Source: Rhodanobacter sp. DHB23
Lineage (GTDB): Bacteria > Pseudomonadota > Gammaproteobacteria > Xanthomonadales > Rhodanobacteraceae
Length of the DNA stretch: 64,000 nt
Assembly (NCBI RefSeq): GCF_014842975.1
Contig: NZ_JACYXK010000025.1
Location: 62,001-126,000, forward strand
Direction: 5' to 3'
A program made the position numbers and the translations under genes. Position 1 is the first letter of the stretch; each line of letters opens with the position of its first letter. Below, piece after piece: positions 28,294-37,975 of the stretch. The notes below the pieces were generated by a model, which searched no databases, was not told the origin of the DNA, and worked only from the letters and a program-made list of their open reading frames with translations.

Positions 28294-29781
28294 ATGGTTC
28301 CGTCCCGCTGGCTTTTCGTTGCCGTCGCCTTCGTGGCGTCCGCCATGGGCGGCATGGCGCAGGCGGCGCCGGACGGGCCGGTGGCCCCGCCGCAGCCCGA
28401 TACCCTGACCTACCAGAAGCTGGAACACGGGCAGCGCGCCTTCATCGACGACCTGGAGCGCCGCACCTTCGACTGGTTCTGGGAAAGCGCCGACCCGTAC
28501 ACGGGACTGGTGCCGGACTCGTGGCCGAACCACACGTTTTCCTCCATCGCCGCCATCGGTTTCGGCCTGACGGCGTACGGCATCGGTGTCGAGCGCGGCT
28601 ATGTCACGCGCGGGCAGGCGGCGCAGCGCACCCTGGCCACGCTGCGCTTCCTCGCCGCCGCGCCGCAGGGCGGCGGCGAGGACGACAGCGCCGGTTACCA
28701 CGGTTTCTTCTACCACTTCCTGGACATGCAGACGGGCCGCCGCTACGGGCGCGGGGTGGAGCTGTCCAGCGTGGACACCACGCTGATGATGGGCGGCGTG
28801 CTGTTCGCGCAAGGCTATTACGACCGCGACACGCCGCAGGAACGGGAAATCCGCCGGCTTGCCGACCAGCTCTACCGCGCCGTGGACTGGCCGTGGATGC
28901 AGGCGCGCAAGCCGCTGCTCAGCATGGGCTGGACGCCGGGCGGCCGGTTCATCGACGCCGACTGGAAAGGCTACGACGAGGGCAAGCTGGTCTATCTCCT
29001 CGCGCTGGGCTCGCCCACCCATCCGGTGGATGCGGACGCGTGGGCCGCGTGGTGCGCGACCTACCCGAAGCAGTGGGGCAGGTTCCAGGGCTACACCTTC
29101 CTCAACTTCGCGCCGCTGTTCGGCCACCAGTACAGCGAGGCCTGGGTGGACTTCCGCGGCATCCGCGATGCGTGGGGCCGCGCGCACGGGCTGGACTACG
29201 CGCAGAACGGCCGGCTGGCCACGTATGCGCAGCGCGCCTACGCCATCGCCAATCCCGGCCACTGGACAGGTTACGGCGCCGACGTGTGGGGCCTGACCGC
29301 CAGCGACGGCCCGGGCGACGTCACCGAGAACTCGCCGCAGGGCGTGCGCCGCTTCAGCAGCTACATGGCGCGCGGCGCGGGGCTGGACGACGTCACCGAC
29401 GACGGCACCGTCGCACCCGCCGCGGCCGGCGGCTCCATCGCGTTCGCGCCGTCCATCGTGGTGCCCGCGCTGATGGCGATGAAGCAGCGTTACGGCCGCT
29501 ACATCTACAACCGCTACGGCTTCGTCGACGCCTTCAACCCCAGCTTCCACGGCACGCCGGAATACGGCCATGCCTATCCCGGCTTCGGCTGGGCCGACAA
29601 CCAGCAGTTGGGCATCGACCAGGGGCCGATCCTGCTGATGATCGAGAACTGGCGCAGCGGCCTGGTATGGAACGTGATGAAGAAGAACCCGTACATCCGC
29701 CGCGGCCTGCAGCGTGCAGGCTTCACCGGCGGCTGGCTGGAACGCGCCGACGCCGGGTCGGCAACCACGGCGCCGCCCTGA
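28294..29781 (+). CDS. Exported glycoamylase-domain (GH144-like) glycoside hydrolase
   Basis: The protein carries a signal peptide (WLFVAVAFVASAMGGMAQA). The rest is an alpha/alpha-barrel of the glycoamylase type: RRTFDWFWESADPYTGLVPD, SIAAIGFGLTAYGIGVERGY, FYHFLDMQTGRR, SSVDTTLMMGGVLFAQGYY, and FGHQYSEAWVDFRGIRD. This family (PF10091/COG5368 as I recall it) includes the GH144 endo-beta-1,2-glucanases, so beta-1,2-glucan cleavage is a reasonable suggestion, but many members are uncharacterised. It lies in a run of exported glycosidases just after the halogenase-like gene. Confidence 0.85.
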   Translation: MVPSRWLFVAVAFVASAMGGMAQAAPDGPVAPPQPDTLTYQKLEHGQRAFIDDLERRTFDWFWESADPYTGLVPDSWPNHTFSSIAAIGFGLTAYGIGVERGYVTRGQAAQRTLATLRFLAAAPQGGGEDDSAGYHGFFYHFLDMQTGRRYGRGVELSSVDTTLMMGGVLFAQGYYDRDTPQEREIRRLADQLYRAVDWPWMQARKPLLSMGWTPGGRFIDADWKGYDEGKLVYLLALGSPTHPVDADAWAAWCATYPKQWGRFQGYTFLNFAPLFGHQYSEAWVDFRGIRDAWGRAHGLDYAQNGRLATYAQRAYAIANPGHWTGYGADVWGLTASDGPGDVTENSPQGVRRFSSYMARGAGLDDVTDDGTVAPAAAGGSIAFAPSIVVPALMAMKQRYGRYIYNRYGFVDAFNPSFHGTPEYGHAYPGFGWADNQQLGIDQGPILLMIENWRSGLVWNVMKKNPYIRRGLQRAGFTGGWLERADAGSATTAPP

Positions 29782-29789
29782 GGAAAGAC

Positions 29790-31292
29790 ATGCATCGCCT
29801 GCTGACCACCATCGCCATCGCCTGTGCCGCCACCTTGTCCCTGCCGGCGCGGGCGGCCGCGCCGCAGCAGACCGTCCGCATCGATGCCGCGGCCAGGGCC
29901 ACGCCGTTCCCGCATTTCTGGGAGCAGATGTTCGGCTCCGGCCGTGCCGCGCTCAGCCTGCGCGAGGACTACCGCGACGACCTGCGCGCGGTGAAGCGCG
30001 TCACCGCATTCCGCTACGTGCGCTTCCACGGCATCCTCGACGACGAGAACGGCGTGTACGGCGAGGACGAGCACGGCGAACCGGTCTACAACTTCACCAT
30101 GGTGGACCGCATCTACGACGGCCTGTTGCGCAACGGCGTGCGGCCGGTGGTGGAGATCGGCTTCATGCCGAAGAAGCTGGCGGCCAACCCCGACGCGCTG
30201 CACGCGTTCTGGTACAAGCCCAACGTGTCGCCGCCCAAGGACTACGACCGCTGGGACGGCCTGATGCGCGCCCTTGCGCAGCACCTGGTGCAGCGCTACG
30301 GCATCGACGAAGTCGCGACGTGGTACTTCGAGGTGTGGAACGAGCCGAACATCGACTTCTGGGGCGGCGTCCCGCGCCAGGCCTCGTACTTCGAGCTGTA
30401 CGACCACACCGCGCGTGCCTTGAAGTCGGTCGATGCGCGCCTGCGCGTGGGCGGCCCGGCCACCGCGGCCGCCTCGTGGGTCGGCGACTTCCTGGCGCAC
30501 GCGGCGAAGGAGCACGTGCCGGTGGATTTCGTCTCCTCGCACGGCTACGCGGACGACACCGCGGAGAACCTCTTCCACAGCGACGCGCCGGTGCCGGAGG
30601 ACGACCGCGTGTGCCGCGCCATCGGCAAGGTGCGCGGCGAGATCGCCGCCTCGCCGCTGCCGCACCTGCCCCTGTTCTGGACCGAATGGAACGTTCCCGG
30701 TCGCGACCAGCTGCGCGACACCACCTACGTGGGTCCGGCGCTGGCGAACACGGTGCGCGAATGCGACGGGCTGGTGGACATGATGTCGTTCTGGACCTTC
30801 TCCGACGTGTTCGAGGAAGGCGGCCCCAGCCCCGAGCCATTCAACGGCCAGTTCGGCCTGCGCGCCAGCGGCGGCATCGACAAGCCCAGCTATTACGACT
30901 TCGCGCTGCTGCACCAGCTGGGCGACGAGCGGCTGGCGAACCGTTCCGGCGACGTGATCGTCACGCGCAGGAAGGACGGCAGCCTGGCCATCGCGGCCTG
31001 GAACCTGGTCGATCCCGGGACGCATGGCGGCCCGCGCACGCTGCGCCTGGCATTCGACCACGTGCCCGCGGACGCCAGTGTCACGGTGCAGCGCGTGGAC
31101 GACGGGCACGGCAACGTGTTGCCGGTCTACGCCAGGCTGGGCAGCCCGCGCTACCCGACGATGGCGCAGGTGGCGCAGATGAACGCCGCCACGGCGTTGC
31201 CGCCGCCGGCGCAGGAGCGCCTCGACCACGGCGTGCTGACGCTGGAGCTGGAGCCGGACGCACTGGTGTTGGTGACCGTGGCCGGGCACTGA
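29790..31292 (+). CDS. GH39 family glycosidase, copy 1
   Basis: The 500-residue exported protein (signal LLTTIAIACAATLSLPARA) has a GH39 catalytic barrel. The acid/base glutamate is E185 in VWNEPN and the likely nucleophile is E299 in FWTEWN. The N-terminus FPHFWEQMFGSGRAAL is typical of beta-xylosidase-like GH39 members in Xanthomonadales. AGGAAAGAC precedes the ATG, and it follows the glycoamylase-like gene by nine bases. Known GH39 activities include beta-xylosidase, alpha-L-iduronidase and others, so the sugar is not fixed. A paralogue is encoded at 39369. Confidence 0.92.
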   Translation: MHRLLTTIAIACAATLSLPARAAAPQQTVRIDAAARATPFPHFWEQMFGSGRAALSLREDYRDDLRAVKRVTAFRYVRFHGILDDENGVYGEDEHGEPVYNFTMVDRIYDGLLRNGVRPVVEIGFMPKKLAANPDALHAFWYKPNVSPPKDYDRWDGLMRALAQHLVQRYGIDEVATWYFEVWNEPNIDFWGGVPRQASYFELYDHTARALKSVDARLRVGGPATAAASWVGDFLAHAAKEHVPVDFVSSHGYADDTAENLFHSDAPVPEDDRVCRAIGKVRGEIAASPLPHLPLFWTEWNVPGRDQLRDTTYVGPALANTVRECDGLVDMMSFWTFSDVFEEGGPSPEPFNGQFGLRASGGIDKPSYYDFALLHQLGDERLANRSGDVIVTRRKDGSLAIAAWNLVDPGTHGGPRTLRLAFDHVPADASVTVQRVDDGHGNVLPVYARLGSPRYPTMAQVAQMNAATALPPPAQERLDHGVLTLELEPDALVLVTVAGH

Positions 31293-31381
31293 GCATGGCG
31301 TGCCGCGGACATGCCGCCGCAACGATGCGCCCGCCCGCACGGGCGCATCGCCACGGCGGCGCGCGGCGACAGGAACCGGGC

Positions 31382-32668
31382 ATGGGCGCATGGCGTGGCG
31401 GATTGCGGCAGTGGCTGCGCGCGGCGGCGGTCCTCGCCGCGCTCTGCCTTGCCGGCTGCGCGCGCGGGCACGACGACACCCTGGTGTTCTGGACGTTCGG
31501 CCCCGAAGGCGAGGCAGTCGCCGGGCTGCTGCCGGATTTCGAGCGCGCGCATCCGGACATCCATGTCGAGGTGCAGCAGCTGCCGCTGAGCGCGGCGCAC
31601 CAGAAGCTGCTCACCGCGATCGCCGGCGGCACCACGCCGGACATGGCGCAACTCGGCAACACCTGGCTGCCGGAGATGGTGGCGCTGCACGCGTTGGCGC
31701 CCCTGCAGCGGGACGTCGCCGCTTCGAGGGCGGTGGCGCCGCCGGACTACTTCGCCAGCATCTGGGCGACCAACGTCAGCGGCGGTCAGCTGTACGGCAT
31801 CCCGTGGTACGTGGACACGCGCCTGCTGTTCTATCGCCGCGACCTGCTGCAGCAGGCCGGCTTCGATGCGCCGCCGCGCGACTGGGCCGAATGGCGGCGC
31901 ATGCTGGCTGCGCTCAGCCATCCCGCGCGCAAGGTGTACGGCATCCTGCTGCCGACCAACGAATACGAGCAGTTGCTGTCGCTGGCGCTGCAGCAACCCG
32001 ATCCGCTGCTGCGCGACGACGACAGCCGCGGCAATTTCGAAAGCGCGGGTTTCAGGCGTGCCCTGGCGTTCTACGTGGACACCTTCCGCCTGCAGCAGGC
32101 GCCGGTGGTCACCAACGTGGAAGTGGCCAACCCGTGGGCGGAGTTCGGCAATGGCGTCTATGCGTTCTATCTGTCGGGGCCGTGGAACGTGGGCGAGTTC
32201 CGCAAGCGCCTGCCGGCTAGCGAGCAGGGCGACTGGGCCACCGCGCCGCTGCCCGGGCCGGACGGACCCGGCGCCGGCCTTGCGGGTGGCGCCAGCCTCG
32301 TGGTGTTCCGCGCATCGAAGCACCGTCGCGCCGCCTGGGCGCTGGTCGAATACCTGTCGCAGCCGCAGGTGCAGCAGCGCTTCTACCGGCTCACCGGCGA
32401 CATGCCGCCGCGGCGAAGCAGCTGGGACAGCCCGCTGTTGCAGAATGACGCGGCCATGCATGCCTTCCGCGACCAGCTCGAGCGCGTGAAACCCACGCCG
32501 GCCATACCCGAGTGGGAGCGCATCGCGGTGATGATGCAGCAGGTCGCCGCGCGCGCCGTGGCGGGCGAGCTGTCGGTGGACCAGGCCGCCGTGGAAATGG
32601 ACCGCCGGGCCGACCTCATCCTGGCCAAGCGGCGCGCGCTGCTCCACGACGCGGAGGCAAAGCGATGA
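31382..32668 (+). CDS. ABC sugar importer, lipoprotein substrate-binding protein
   Basis: The start at 31382 is supported by AGGAACCGGGC before the ATG and gives a lipoprotein signal with lipobox LAGC. The mature protein is a family 1 solute-binding protein: TLVFWTFGPEGEAVAGLLPDFERAHPDIHVEVQQ at the start, GGTTPDMAQLGNTWLPEM, and YGIPWYVDTRLLFYRRDLL. It should deliver an oligosaccharide to the permeases encoded just downstream. A half copy of the palindromic repeat (32693-32731) lies between it and the first permease. Confidence 0.93.
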   Translation: MGAWRGGLRQWLRAAAVLAALCLAGCARGHDDTLVFWTFGPEGEAVAGLLPDFERAHPDIHVEVQQLPLSAAHQKLLTAIAGGTTPDMAQLGNTWLPEMVALHALAPLQRDVAASRAVAPPDYFASIWATNVSGGQLYGIPWYVDTRLLFYRRDLLQQAGFDAPPRDWAEWRRMLAALSHPARKVYGILLPTNEYEQLLSLALQQPDPLLRDDDSRGNFESAGFRRALAFYVDTFRLQQAPVVTNVEVANPWAEFGNGVYAFYLSGPWNVGEFRKRLPASEQGDWATAPLPGPDGPGAGLAGGASLVVFRASKHRRAAWALVEYLSQPQVQQRFYRLTGDMPPRRSSWDSPLLQNDAAMHAFRDQLERVKPTPAIPEWERIAVMMQQVAARAVAGELSVDQAAVEMDRRADLILAKRRALLHDAEAKR

Positions 32669-32692
32669 GCTTGCGGATCGCGCTCACGCTTT

Positions 32693-32731
32693 CTCCCTCC
32701 CCTGCGCGCAGGGGAGGGCCGGGGTGGGGTC
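32693..32731. repeat. Half copy of the palindromic repeat family, R5
   Basis: CTCCCTCCCCTGCGCGCAGGGGAGGG is a single hairpin followed by CCGGGGTGGGGTCG. It sits in the 100-bp gap between the binding-protein gene and the first permease gene, where it could stabilise the upstream message and raise binding-protein levels. Confidence 0.75.
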
Positions 32732-32777
32732 GCTCTCCACGCGGCAGTGATATTGGGCTCAACACGGAGCAATGCGC

Positions 32778-33656
32778 ATGAAGGCGTCACGTGTTGCCTG
32801 GCTGTTCCTCGCGCCGGCATTGCTGGTGCTTGCCGTGTTCTTCCTGTTGCCTGTGCTGGGCGCGCTCGCGCTGAGCTTCACCGACTACGACCTCTACGCC
32901 CTGGCCGACCTGCACAACCTGCGCTTCGTGGCGCTGGGCAACTACTGGGCGCTGCTGCACCGGCCGCAGTTCTGGGCGGCGCTGGGACACACGTTCTATT
33001 TCGTCGCGGTGGGCGTGCCGCTGTCGCTGGCCGCCTCGCTGGGCGCAGCGCTGCTGCTGCATTCGCCGCTGGCGCGCTGCAAGGCGTTCTTCCGCGCCGC
33101 GCTGTTCGCGCCGGTAGTGACCACCGCGGTGGCGACGGCGGTGGTGTGGCGCTACCTGTTCAACACCAAGTACGGCTGGGCCAATCACCTGCTCGGCATG
33201 CTCGGGCTCCACCCGGTGGACTGGCTTGGCGACCCGCACTGGGCGATGCCCACGATCATCCTGTTCGCGGTGTGGAAGAACTTCGGCTACAACATGATCA
33301 TCCTGCTCGCCGGCCTGCAGGCGGTCCCCGCCGAGCTGTACGAGGCGGCGCGCATCGACGGCGCCTCGGCCTGGCGGCAGTTCCGCCACATCACCCTGCC
33401 GATGCTGGGACCGACCCTGCTGATGGTGGCCATCCTCACCGTGTCGGGCTATTTCCAGTTGTTCGCCGAGCCCTACGTGATGACCGAGGGCGGTCCGCTG
33501 GAGAGCACCACCAGCGTGCTGTACCTGATGTACGAGGACGGCTTCCAGTGGTGGAACCTCGGCGTCGCCACGGCGGAGGCTTTCGTGCTGTTCCTGGTGA
33601 TGTTCGCGGTGACCGCGGCGATGCTGCGCCTGTCGCGGCGGGGCGAGGCGGCATGA
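32778..33656 (+). CDS. ABC sugar importer permease 1 (UgpA/MsmF type)
   Basis: GGAG lies eight bases before the ATG at 32778 and only two before the one at 32772, so 32778 (MKASRVAWLFLAPALLVL) is preferred. Six membrane segments are visible, with the cytoplasmic EAA loop ELYEAARIDGASAWRQFRHITLPML that contacts the ATPase. Its stop overlaps the start of permease 2. Confidence 0.95.
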   Translation: MKASRVAWLFLAPALLVLAVFFLLPVLGALALSFTDYDLYALADLHNLRFVALGNYWALLHRPQFWAALGHTFYFVAVGVPLSLAASLGAALLLHSPLARCKAFFRAALFAPVVTTAVATAVVWRYLFNTKYGWANHLLGMLGLHPVDWLGDPHWAMPTIILFAVWKNFGYNMIILLAGLQAVPAELYEAARIDGASAWRQFRHITLPMLGPTLLMVAILTVSGYFQLFAEPYVMTEGGPLESTTSVLYLMYEDGFQWWNLGVATAEAFVLFLVMFAVTAAMLRLSRRGEAA

Positions 33657-34474
33657 ATCCGCGGCTGGCGAAGGCGCTGGTCAACGGCCTGCTGCTGGGC
33701 GGCGCGGCGGTGGCGCTGTTCCCGCTGCTGTGGATGCTCGCGGTGTCGTTCATGCCGGCCGGCACGTCCAACGCGCTGCCGCCGCCGCTGTGGCCGGCGC
33801 ATCCCGTGCTGGACAACTACCGGCAACTGTTCGAGCACGCCGGCATCGGGCGCTACCTGCTCAACAGCCTGCTGATCTCCGGCGGGATCGCCTTGCTGTC
33901 GCTGGCCTTCAACCTGCTGGCGGGCTACGCCTTCGCCAAGCTGCGCTTCGCGGGGCGCGAACAGCTGTTCCGCGTGCTGCTGGGCCTGCTGGTGGTGCCG
34001 GCGCAGGTGGCGATGCTGCCGCTGTTCCTGCTGTTCAAGTACGCCGGCCTGGTGGACAGCTACGCGGGCGTGATGCTGCCGGGCATGGCCTCGGTGCTGG
34101 GCATCTTCCTGGTGCGCCAGTACGCGCGCGGCCTGCCCGACGAATTGCTGGAGGCGGCGCGCATCGACGGCGCCGGCGAGCTGCACATCTTCCTGCGCAT
34201 CGTGCTGCCCCTGCTGCGCCCGGTGGTGGCGACGCTGGCGGTCCTCACCTTCCTCACCGCGTGGAACGACTTCATGTGGCCGCTGATCGAGCTGACCGGG
34301 CAGGGCCACTACACCTTGCCGCTGGGGCTGGCCACGATGGCGCGCGAGCACACCGAAGGCACCGAGCAGATGATGGCCGGCTCGGTGCTCACCGTGCTGC
34401 CGGTGCTGGCATTGTTCCTTTCCATGCAGCGGCATTACCTCGATGGCCTGCTGCTGGGCAGCGTGAAGGGGTGA
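33653..34474 (+). CDS. ABC sugar importer permease 2 (UgpE/MsmG type)
   Basis: The 273-residue membrane protein overlaps permease 1 by four bases (ATGA). It has six membrane segments and the EAA loop ELLEAARIDGAGELHIFLRIVLPLL. It pairs with permease 1 in a CUT1-class importer. The ATPase is encoded separately at 36735-37829 on the other strand. Confidence 0.95.
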   Translation: MNPRLAKALVNGLLLGGAAVALFPLLWMLAVSFMPAGTSNALPPPLWPAHPVLDNYRQLFEHAGIGRYLLNSLLISGGIALLSLAFNLLAGYAFAKLRFAGREQLFRVLLGLLVVPAQVAMLPLFLLFKYAGLVDSYAGVMLPGMASVLGIFLVRQYARGLPDELLEAARIDGAGELHIFLRIVLPLLRPVVATLAVLTFLTAWNDFMWPLIELTGQGHYTLPLGLATMAREHTEGTEQMMAGSVLTVLPVLALFLSMQRHYLDGLLLGSVKG

Positions 34475-34503
34475 ACACGGGCATGTACCTGCGAGGATTC
34501 TCC

Positions 34504-36717
34504 ATGATGCGTGATGCAAGGCTGCGCGGCCGCATGCTGGCGGTGCTGATGTGCGGGTTGTCGGGTGCGTGCTTGTGCGGGACATCCGCCGCCGCACCGT
34601 CGAAGGCGACCTTCGATACCGCGCCGGCGCACGCGGCGCTGCAGCGCCTGCTGCCCGCGCAGCAGCAGGCACAGTTCACCCTCGTCGCGCTGGATCGCGG
34701 GCAGGGCGCGGACCGTTTCGAGATCCGCGGCACGCCGGGGCACATCGAGGTGGCGGGCACTTCGCCCGCGGTCATCCTGGCCGGCGTGGAAACCTACCTG
34801 GAGCAGGTGGCGCACGTGGCCATCGGCTGGCCGGGCGACAGCCTGTCGCGCCTGCCGGCCATGCTGCCGGCGCCGCCGGCGCCCATCGTGCGCCGCGCCG
34901 CCGTGCCGGATCGCTATGCGCTGAACGACACCGACGACGGCTACGCCAACGCCTACCTGGCCTGGTCGGCGTGGGAGCGCAAGATCGACCTGCTGGCGCT
35001 GCACGGCATCGACGAAGTGTTCATGCCGGTCGGCACGGAAGAGGTCTACCGCAGCACCTTCCGGGATTTCGGCTACAGCGATGCCGAGATGCGCGCGTGG
35101 ATTCCCGCCACCGCGCACCAGCCGTGGTGGCTGCTGCAGAACATGTCGGAATTCGACGCGCCCTTGTCGCCGCAGCAGTACGCACGGCGCGTGGCGCTGG
35201 CGCGGAAGATCGTGGCGCGCCTGCGCGAGCTGGGCATGACGCCGGTGTTCCCCGGCTGGTTCGGCACGGTGCCGCCGGATTTCGCGGCGAAGCATCGCGG
35301 TGCGGACGTGGTGCCGCAGGGCACGTGGGCGGGCTTCACGCGGCCGGACTGGCTCGATCCGCGCGATCCGCTCTACGCGAAGGTCGCGGCGGACTTCTAC
35401 CGCCGCCAGCATGCGCTGTTCGGCGACAGCACGATGTACAAGATGGACCTGCTGCACGAAGGCGGCAGCGCCGGCAACGTGCCGGTGGCGGATGCCGCGC
35501 GTGGCGTGATGGACGCTTTGCTGGCCGCGCATCCGGAGGCGCGCTGGGTGCTGCTGGGCTGGCAGCACAATCCGTTGCCGGCGGTGCTCGACGCGGTGGA
35601 CCACCGGCATCTGCTGATCGTCGACGGGCTGTCGGACCGCTACGACGGGCTGGACCGCGAGCGGGACTGGCACGGCGTGCCGTATGCCTTCGGCAGCATC
35701 CCCAACTTCGGCGGCCACAGCACGCTGGGCGCGAACGCGGGCGTGTGGCTCCAGCGCTTCGCCGCATGGCGCGACAAGCCCGGCAGCCAGTTGCGCGGCA
35801 TCGCGTGGATGCCCGAGGCCAGCGGCATCGATCCCGCGGCATTCGCCCTGTTCGCCGCGCTGGCCTGGGAGCCGCTGCCGCACGACGAAGCCGCCTGGTT
35901 CAAGGCGTATGCCGACAGCCGCTACGGCGGCGTCGACGCGCATGCCGAGGCCGCCTGGCGCATCCTCGGCGAGACGGCCTACGCCATGCCCGCGGACGGC
36001 GACTCGGAACCGCAGGACGGCTTGTTCGGCGCGCGTCCCGCGCAGGACGTGGCGACGGCGGCGACCTGGTCGCCGAAGGCGATGCGCTACGACGCGCGGC
36101 ATTTCGACCAGGCCGTCTGCGAGCTGCTGCAGGTGGCGCCCGCGCTGCGCGACACCGGCGCCTGGCGCCACGACGCGGTGGACGTGGCGCGGCAGACGAT
36201 GGACAACCACGCCCGCCTGCTGTTGCCGCGGATCAAGGCGGCCTGGGAGGCGAGGGACGCCGCACGCCTGCACGCCCTGTCCGCCGAATGGTTGGACGAC
36301 ATGGCGCTGCTCGACCGCCTGCTCGCCAGCGATCCGGCGTCCCTGCTCGGCAACTGGCTGGCGCCGGCGCGAGCGGAAGCGGGCAACGATGCCGAGGCGG
36401 CGCAGTTCGAGTACGACCAGCGCACGCTCGTCACCATCTGGGGCGATCGCGGCGGCGCGGATCGCGGCGGGCTGCACGATTACGCGAACCGCGAACTGTC
36501 GGGCCTGGTGAGCGGCCTGTATGCGCCGCGCTGGCGGCGCTTCTTCGAGTCGCTGGGGCAATCGCTGGCGACGGGCAAGCCGCCGGAAAGAATCGACTGG
36601 TACGCGATGGAGCATGCGTGGGCGGTTTCGCGCAAGGCGGAGCCGACCGTGCCGCAGGGCGATCCGTGGCAACTCGCGTCCGAGGTGGCGCGGCGGCTGG
36701 GAGTCTGCAAGCCGTGA
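34504..36717 (+). CDS. GH89 alpha-N-acetylglucosaminidase-like exported enzyme
   Basis: GAGGA seven bases before the ATG at 34504 makes this the best start, although GTG 34471 and ATG 34483 are in frame. The N-terminus is a signal sequence (MLAVLMCGLSGACLCGTSAAA). The body matches alpha-N-acetylglucosaminidase (NAGLU/GH89): YALNDTDDGYANAYLAWSAWERKIDLLALHGI, the catalytic acid glutamate E319 in DLLHEGGSAG, and the second glutamate E438 in WMPEASGIDP. It should release alpha-linked N-acetylglucosamine or a related sugar from the imported or captured glycan. Its stop is 18 bp from the converging ATPase gene. Confidence 0.9.
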   Translation: MMRDARLRGRMLAVLMCGLSGACLCGTSAAAPSKATFDTAPAHAALQRLLPAQQQAQFTLVALDRGQGADRFEIRGTPGHIEVAGTSPAVILAGVETYLEQVAHVAIGWPGDSLSRLPAMLPAPPAPIVRRAAVPDRYALNDTDDGYANAYLAWSAWERKIDLLALHGIDEVFMPVGTEEVYRSTFRDFGYSDAEMRAWIPATAHQPWWLLQNMSEFDAPLSPQQYARRVALARKIVARLRELGMTPVFPGWFGTVPPDFAAKHRGADVVPQGTWAGFTRPDWLDPRDPLYAKVAADFYRRQHALFGDSTMYKMDLLHEGGSAGNVPVADAARGVMDALLAAHPEARWVLLGWQHNPLPAVLDAVDHRHLLIVDGLSDRYDGLDRERDWHGVPYAFGSIPNFGGHSTLGANAGVWLQRFAAWRDKPGSQLRGIAWMPEASGIDPAAFALFAALAWEPLPHDEAAWFKAYADSRYGGVDAHAEAAWRILGETAYAMPADGDSEPQDGLFGARPAQDVATAATWSPKAMRYDARHFDQAVCELLQVAPALRDTGAWRHDAVDVARQTMDNHARLLLPRIKAAWEARDAARLHALSAEWLDDMALLDRLLASDPASLLGNWLAPARAEAGNDAEAAQFEYDQRTLVTIWGDRGGADRGGLHDYANRELSGLVSGLYAPRWRRFFESLGQSLATGKPPERIDWYAMEHAWAVSRKAEPTVPQGDPWQLASEVARRLGVCKP

Positions 36718-36734
36718 GCAGGCGCGCAACCGCT

Positions 36735-37829
36735 TCAGCCGATGCGCGCTCCATTGCCCGGATCGAAGAAGTGCAGGCGTGGCGTGGCGATGCCGAGGCG
36801 CACGGTTTCGCCGGGTGCGCAGGCGATGCCCGGCGGTGTGCGCGCGACCAGGGGCAGGTCGCCGTGGCGCAGGTTGAGGAAGACTTCGTTGCCCACCGGT
36901 TCCAGCACTTCCAGCCGCGCCTCCAGCGCGGCACCGGAGGCATCGGTCGCGAGCGGGTGCAGATCCTCCGGGCGCAGGCCGAGGATCACCTCGCGCCCGC
37001 GCCACGCGGCGAGCGCGTCCATCTGCGGCGGCGTGCCGAGCCGTATCGTGCCGCCCGCCGTGGCCAGTGCGAGGCCGTCGTCCGCATGCAGGGTGCCGCG
37101 CAGCAGGTTCATCGCGGGGCTGCCGAGGAAGCCGGCCACGAACAGGTTGGCGGGGCGCTCGTAGAGCTTCATCGGCGTGTCGATCTGCTGGATCGCGCCC
37201 TGGTCGAACACCACGATGCGCTGGCCCAGCGTCATCGCCTCGACCTGGTCGTGGGTGACATAGACCGTGGTGGTGCCGAAGCGGCGGTGCAGCCGCGCGA
37301 TCTCCACGCGCATCGACAGGCGCAGCCGCGCATCGAGGTTGGACAGCGGCTCGTCGAGCAGGAACACCGCGGGCTGGCGCACCATCGCGCGGCCCAGCGC
37401 CACGCGCTGGCGCTGGCCGCCGGACAGCGCGGCGGGGCGCGCGTCCAGCCGCTGTTCCAGTTCCAGCAGGCGGGCGACTTCGTCCACGCGCCGCGCGATT
37501 TCCGCGCGCGGCGTGCCGCGCAGGCGCAGGCCGAAGCCGAGGTTCTCGGCCACCGTCATGTGCGGGTAGAGCGCGTAGTTCTGGAACACCATCGCGATGT
37601 CGCGGTCCTTCGGCGCCACCTCGTTCACCACGCGGCCGCCGATGCGCAGCGTGCCGGCGCTGATGGCCTCCAGCCCCGCGATCATGCGCAGCAGGGTGGT
37701 CTTGCCGCAGCCGGAGGGGCCGACCAGCACCAGCAGCTCGCCGTCGGCGATGTCGAAGCTGGCGCCGGCCACGCCGACGTGCCCGTTGGGATAGACCTTG
37801 CGCACGTTGTCGAGACTGACGGTGGCCAT
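36735..37829 (-). CDS. ABC sugar importer ATPase (UgpC/MsmK/MalK type)
   Basis: The 364-residue ATPase starts MATVSLDNVRKVYPNG at 37829. Walker A is GPSGCGKTT, the Q-loop FQNYALYPHMTV, the signature LSGGQRQRVALGRA, Walker B FLLDEPLSNLDA, and the H-loop YVTHDQ. The C-terminal part is a MalK-type TOBE/regulatory domain (GLRPEDLHPL, LEPVGNEVFLNL). Such ATPases often serve several CUT1 importers. It is divergent from the GH1 gene, with a perfect LacI-type operator between them, so it is likely induced with the locus. Confidence 0.95.
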   Translation of the reverse strand: MATVSLDNVRKVYPNGHVGVAGASFDIADGELLVLVGPSGCGKTTLLRMIAGLEAISAGTLRIGGRVVNEVAPKDRDIAMVFQNYALYPHMTVAENLGFGLRLRGTPRAEIARRVDEVARLLELEQRLDARPAALSGGQRQRVALGRAMVRQPAVFLLDEPLSNLDARLRLSMRVEIARLHRRFGTTTVYVTHDQVEAMTLGQRIVVFDQGAIQQIDTPMKLYERPANLFVAGFLGSPAMNLLRGTLHADDGLALATAGGTIRLGTPPQMDALAAWRGREVILGLRPEDLHPLATDASGAALEARLEVLEPVGNEVFLNLRHGDLPLVARTPPGIACAPGETVRLGIATPRLHFFDPGNGARIG

Positions 37830-37924
37830 CGGCGTTGCGTGCTCTCTGCTGGTTGTCGCGGCGTGGCGGTCGGTGTCGCGGAAAAGGGCGTGCATCCCGG
37901 GACGGCGTTCGGCTATTCTCGGGA

Positions 37925-37938
37925 TGTAAACGGTTACA
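37925..37938. promoter_or_regulatory. LacI-family operator, perfect consensus
   Basis: TGTAAACGGTTACA matches TGNAARCGNTTNCA at every fixed position. It lies in the 146-bp divergent gap between the ABC ATPase and the GH1 gene and could control both. Confidence 0.75.
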
Positions 37939-37975
37939 TCAAGCCGCAGTGCGGCATTCGAGAGTTTCGGAATCC

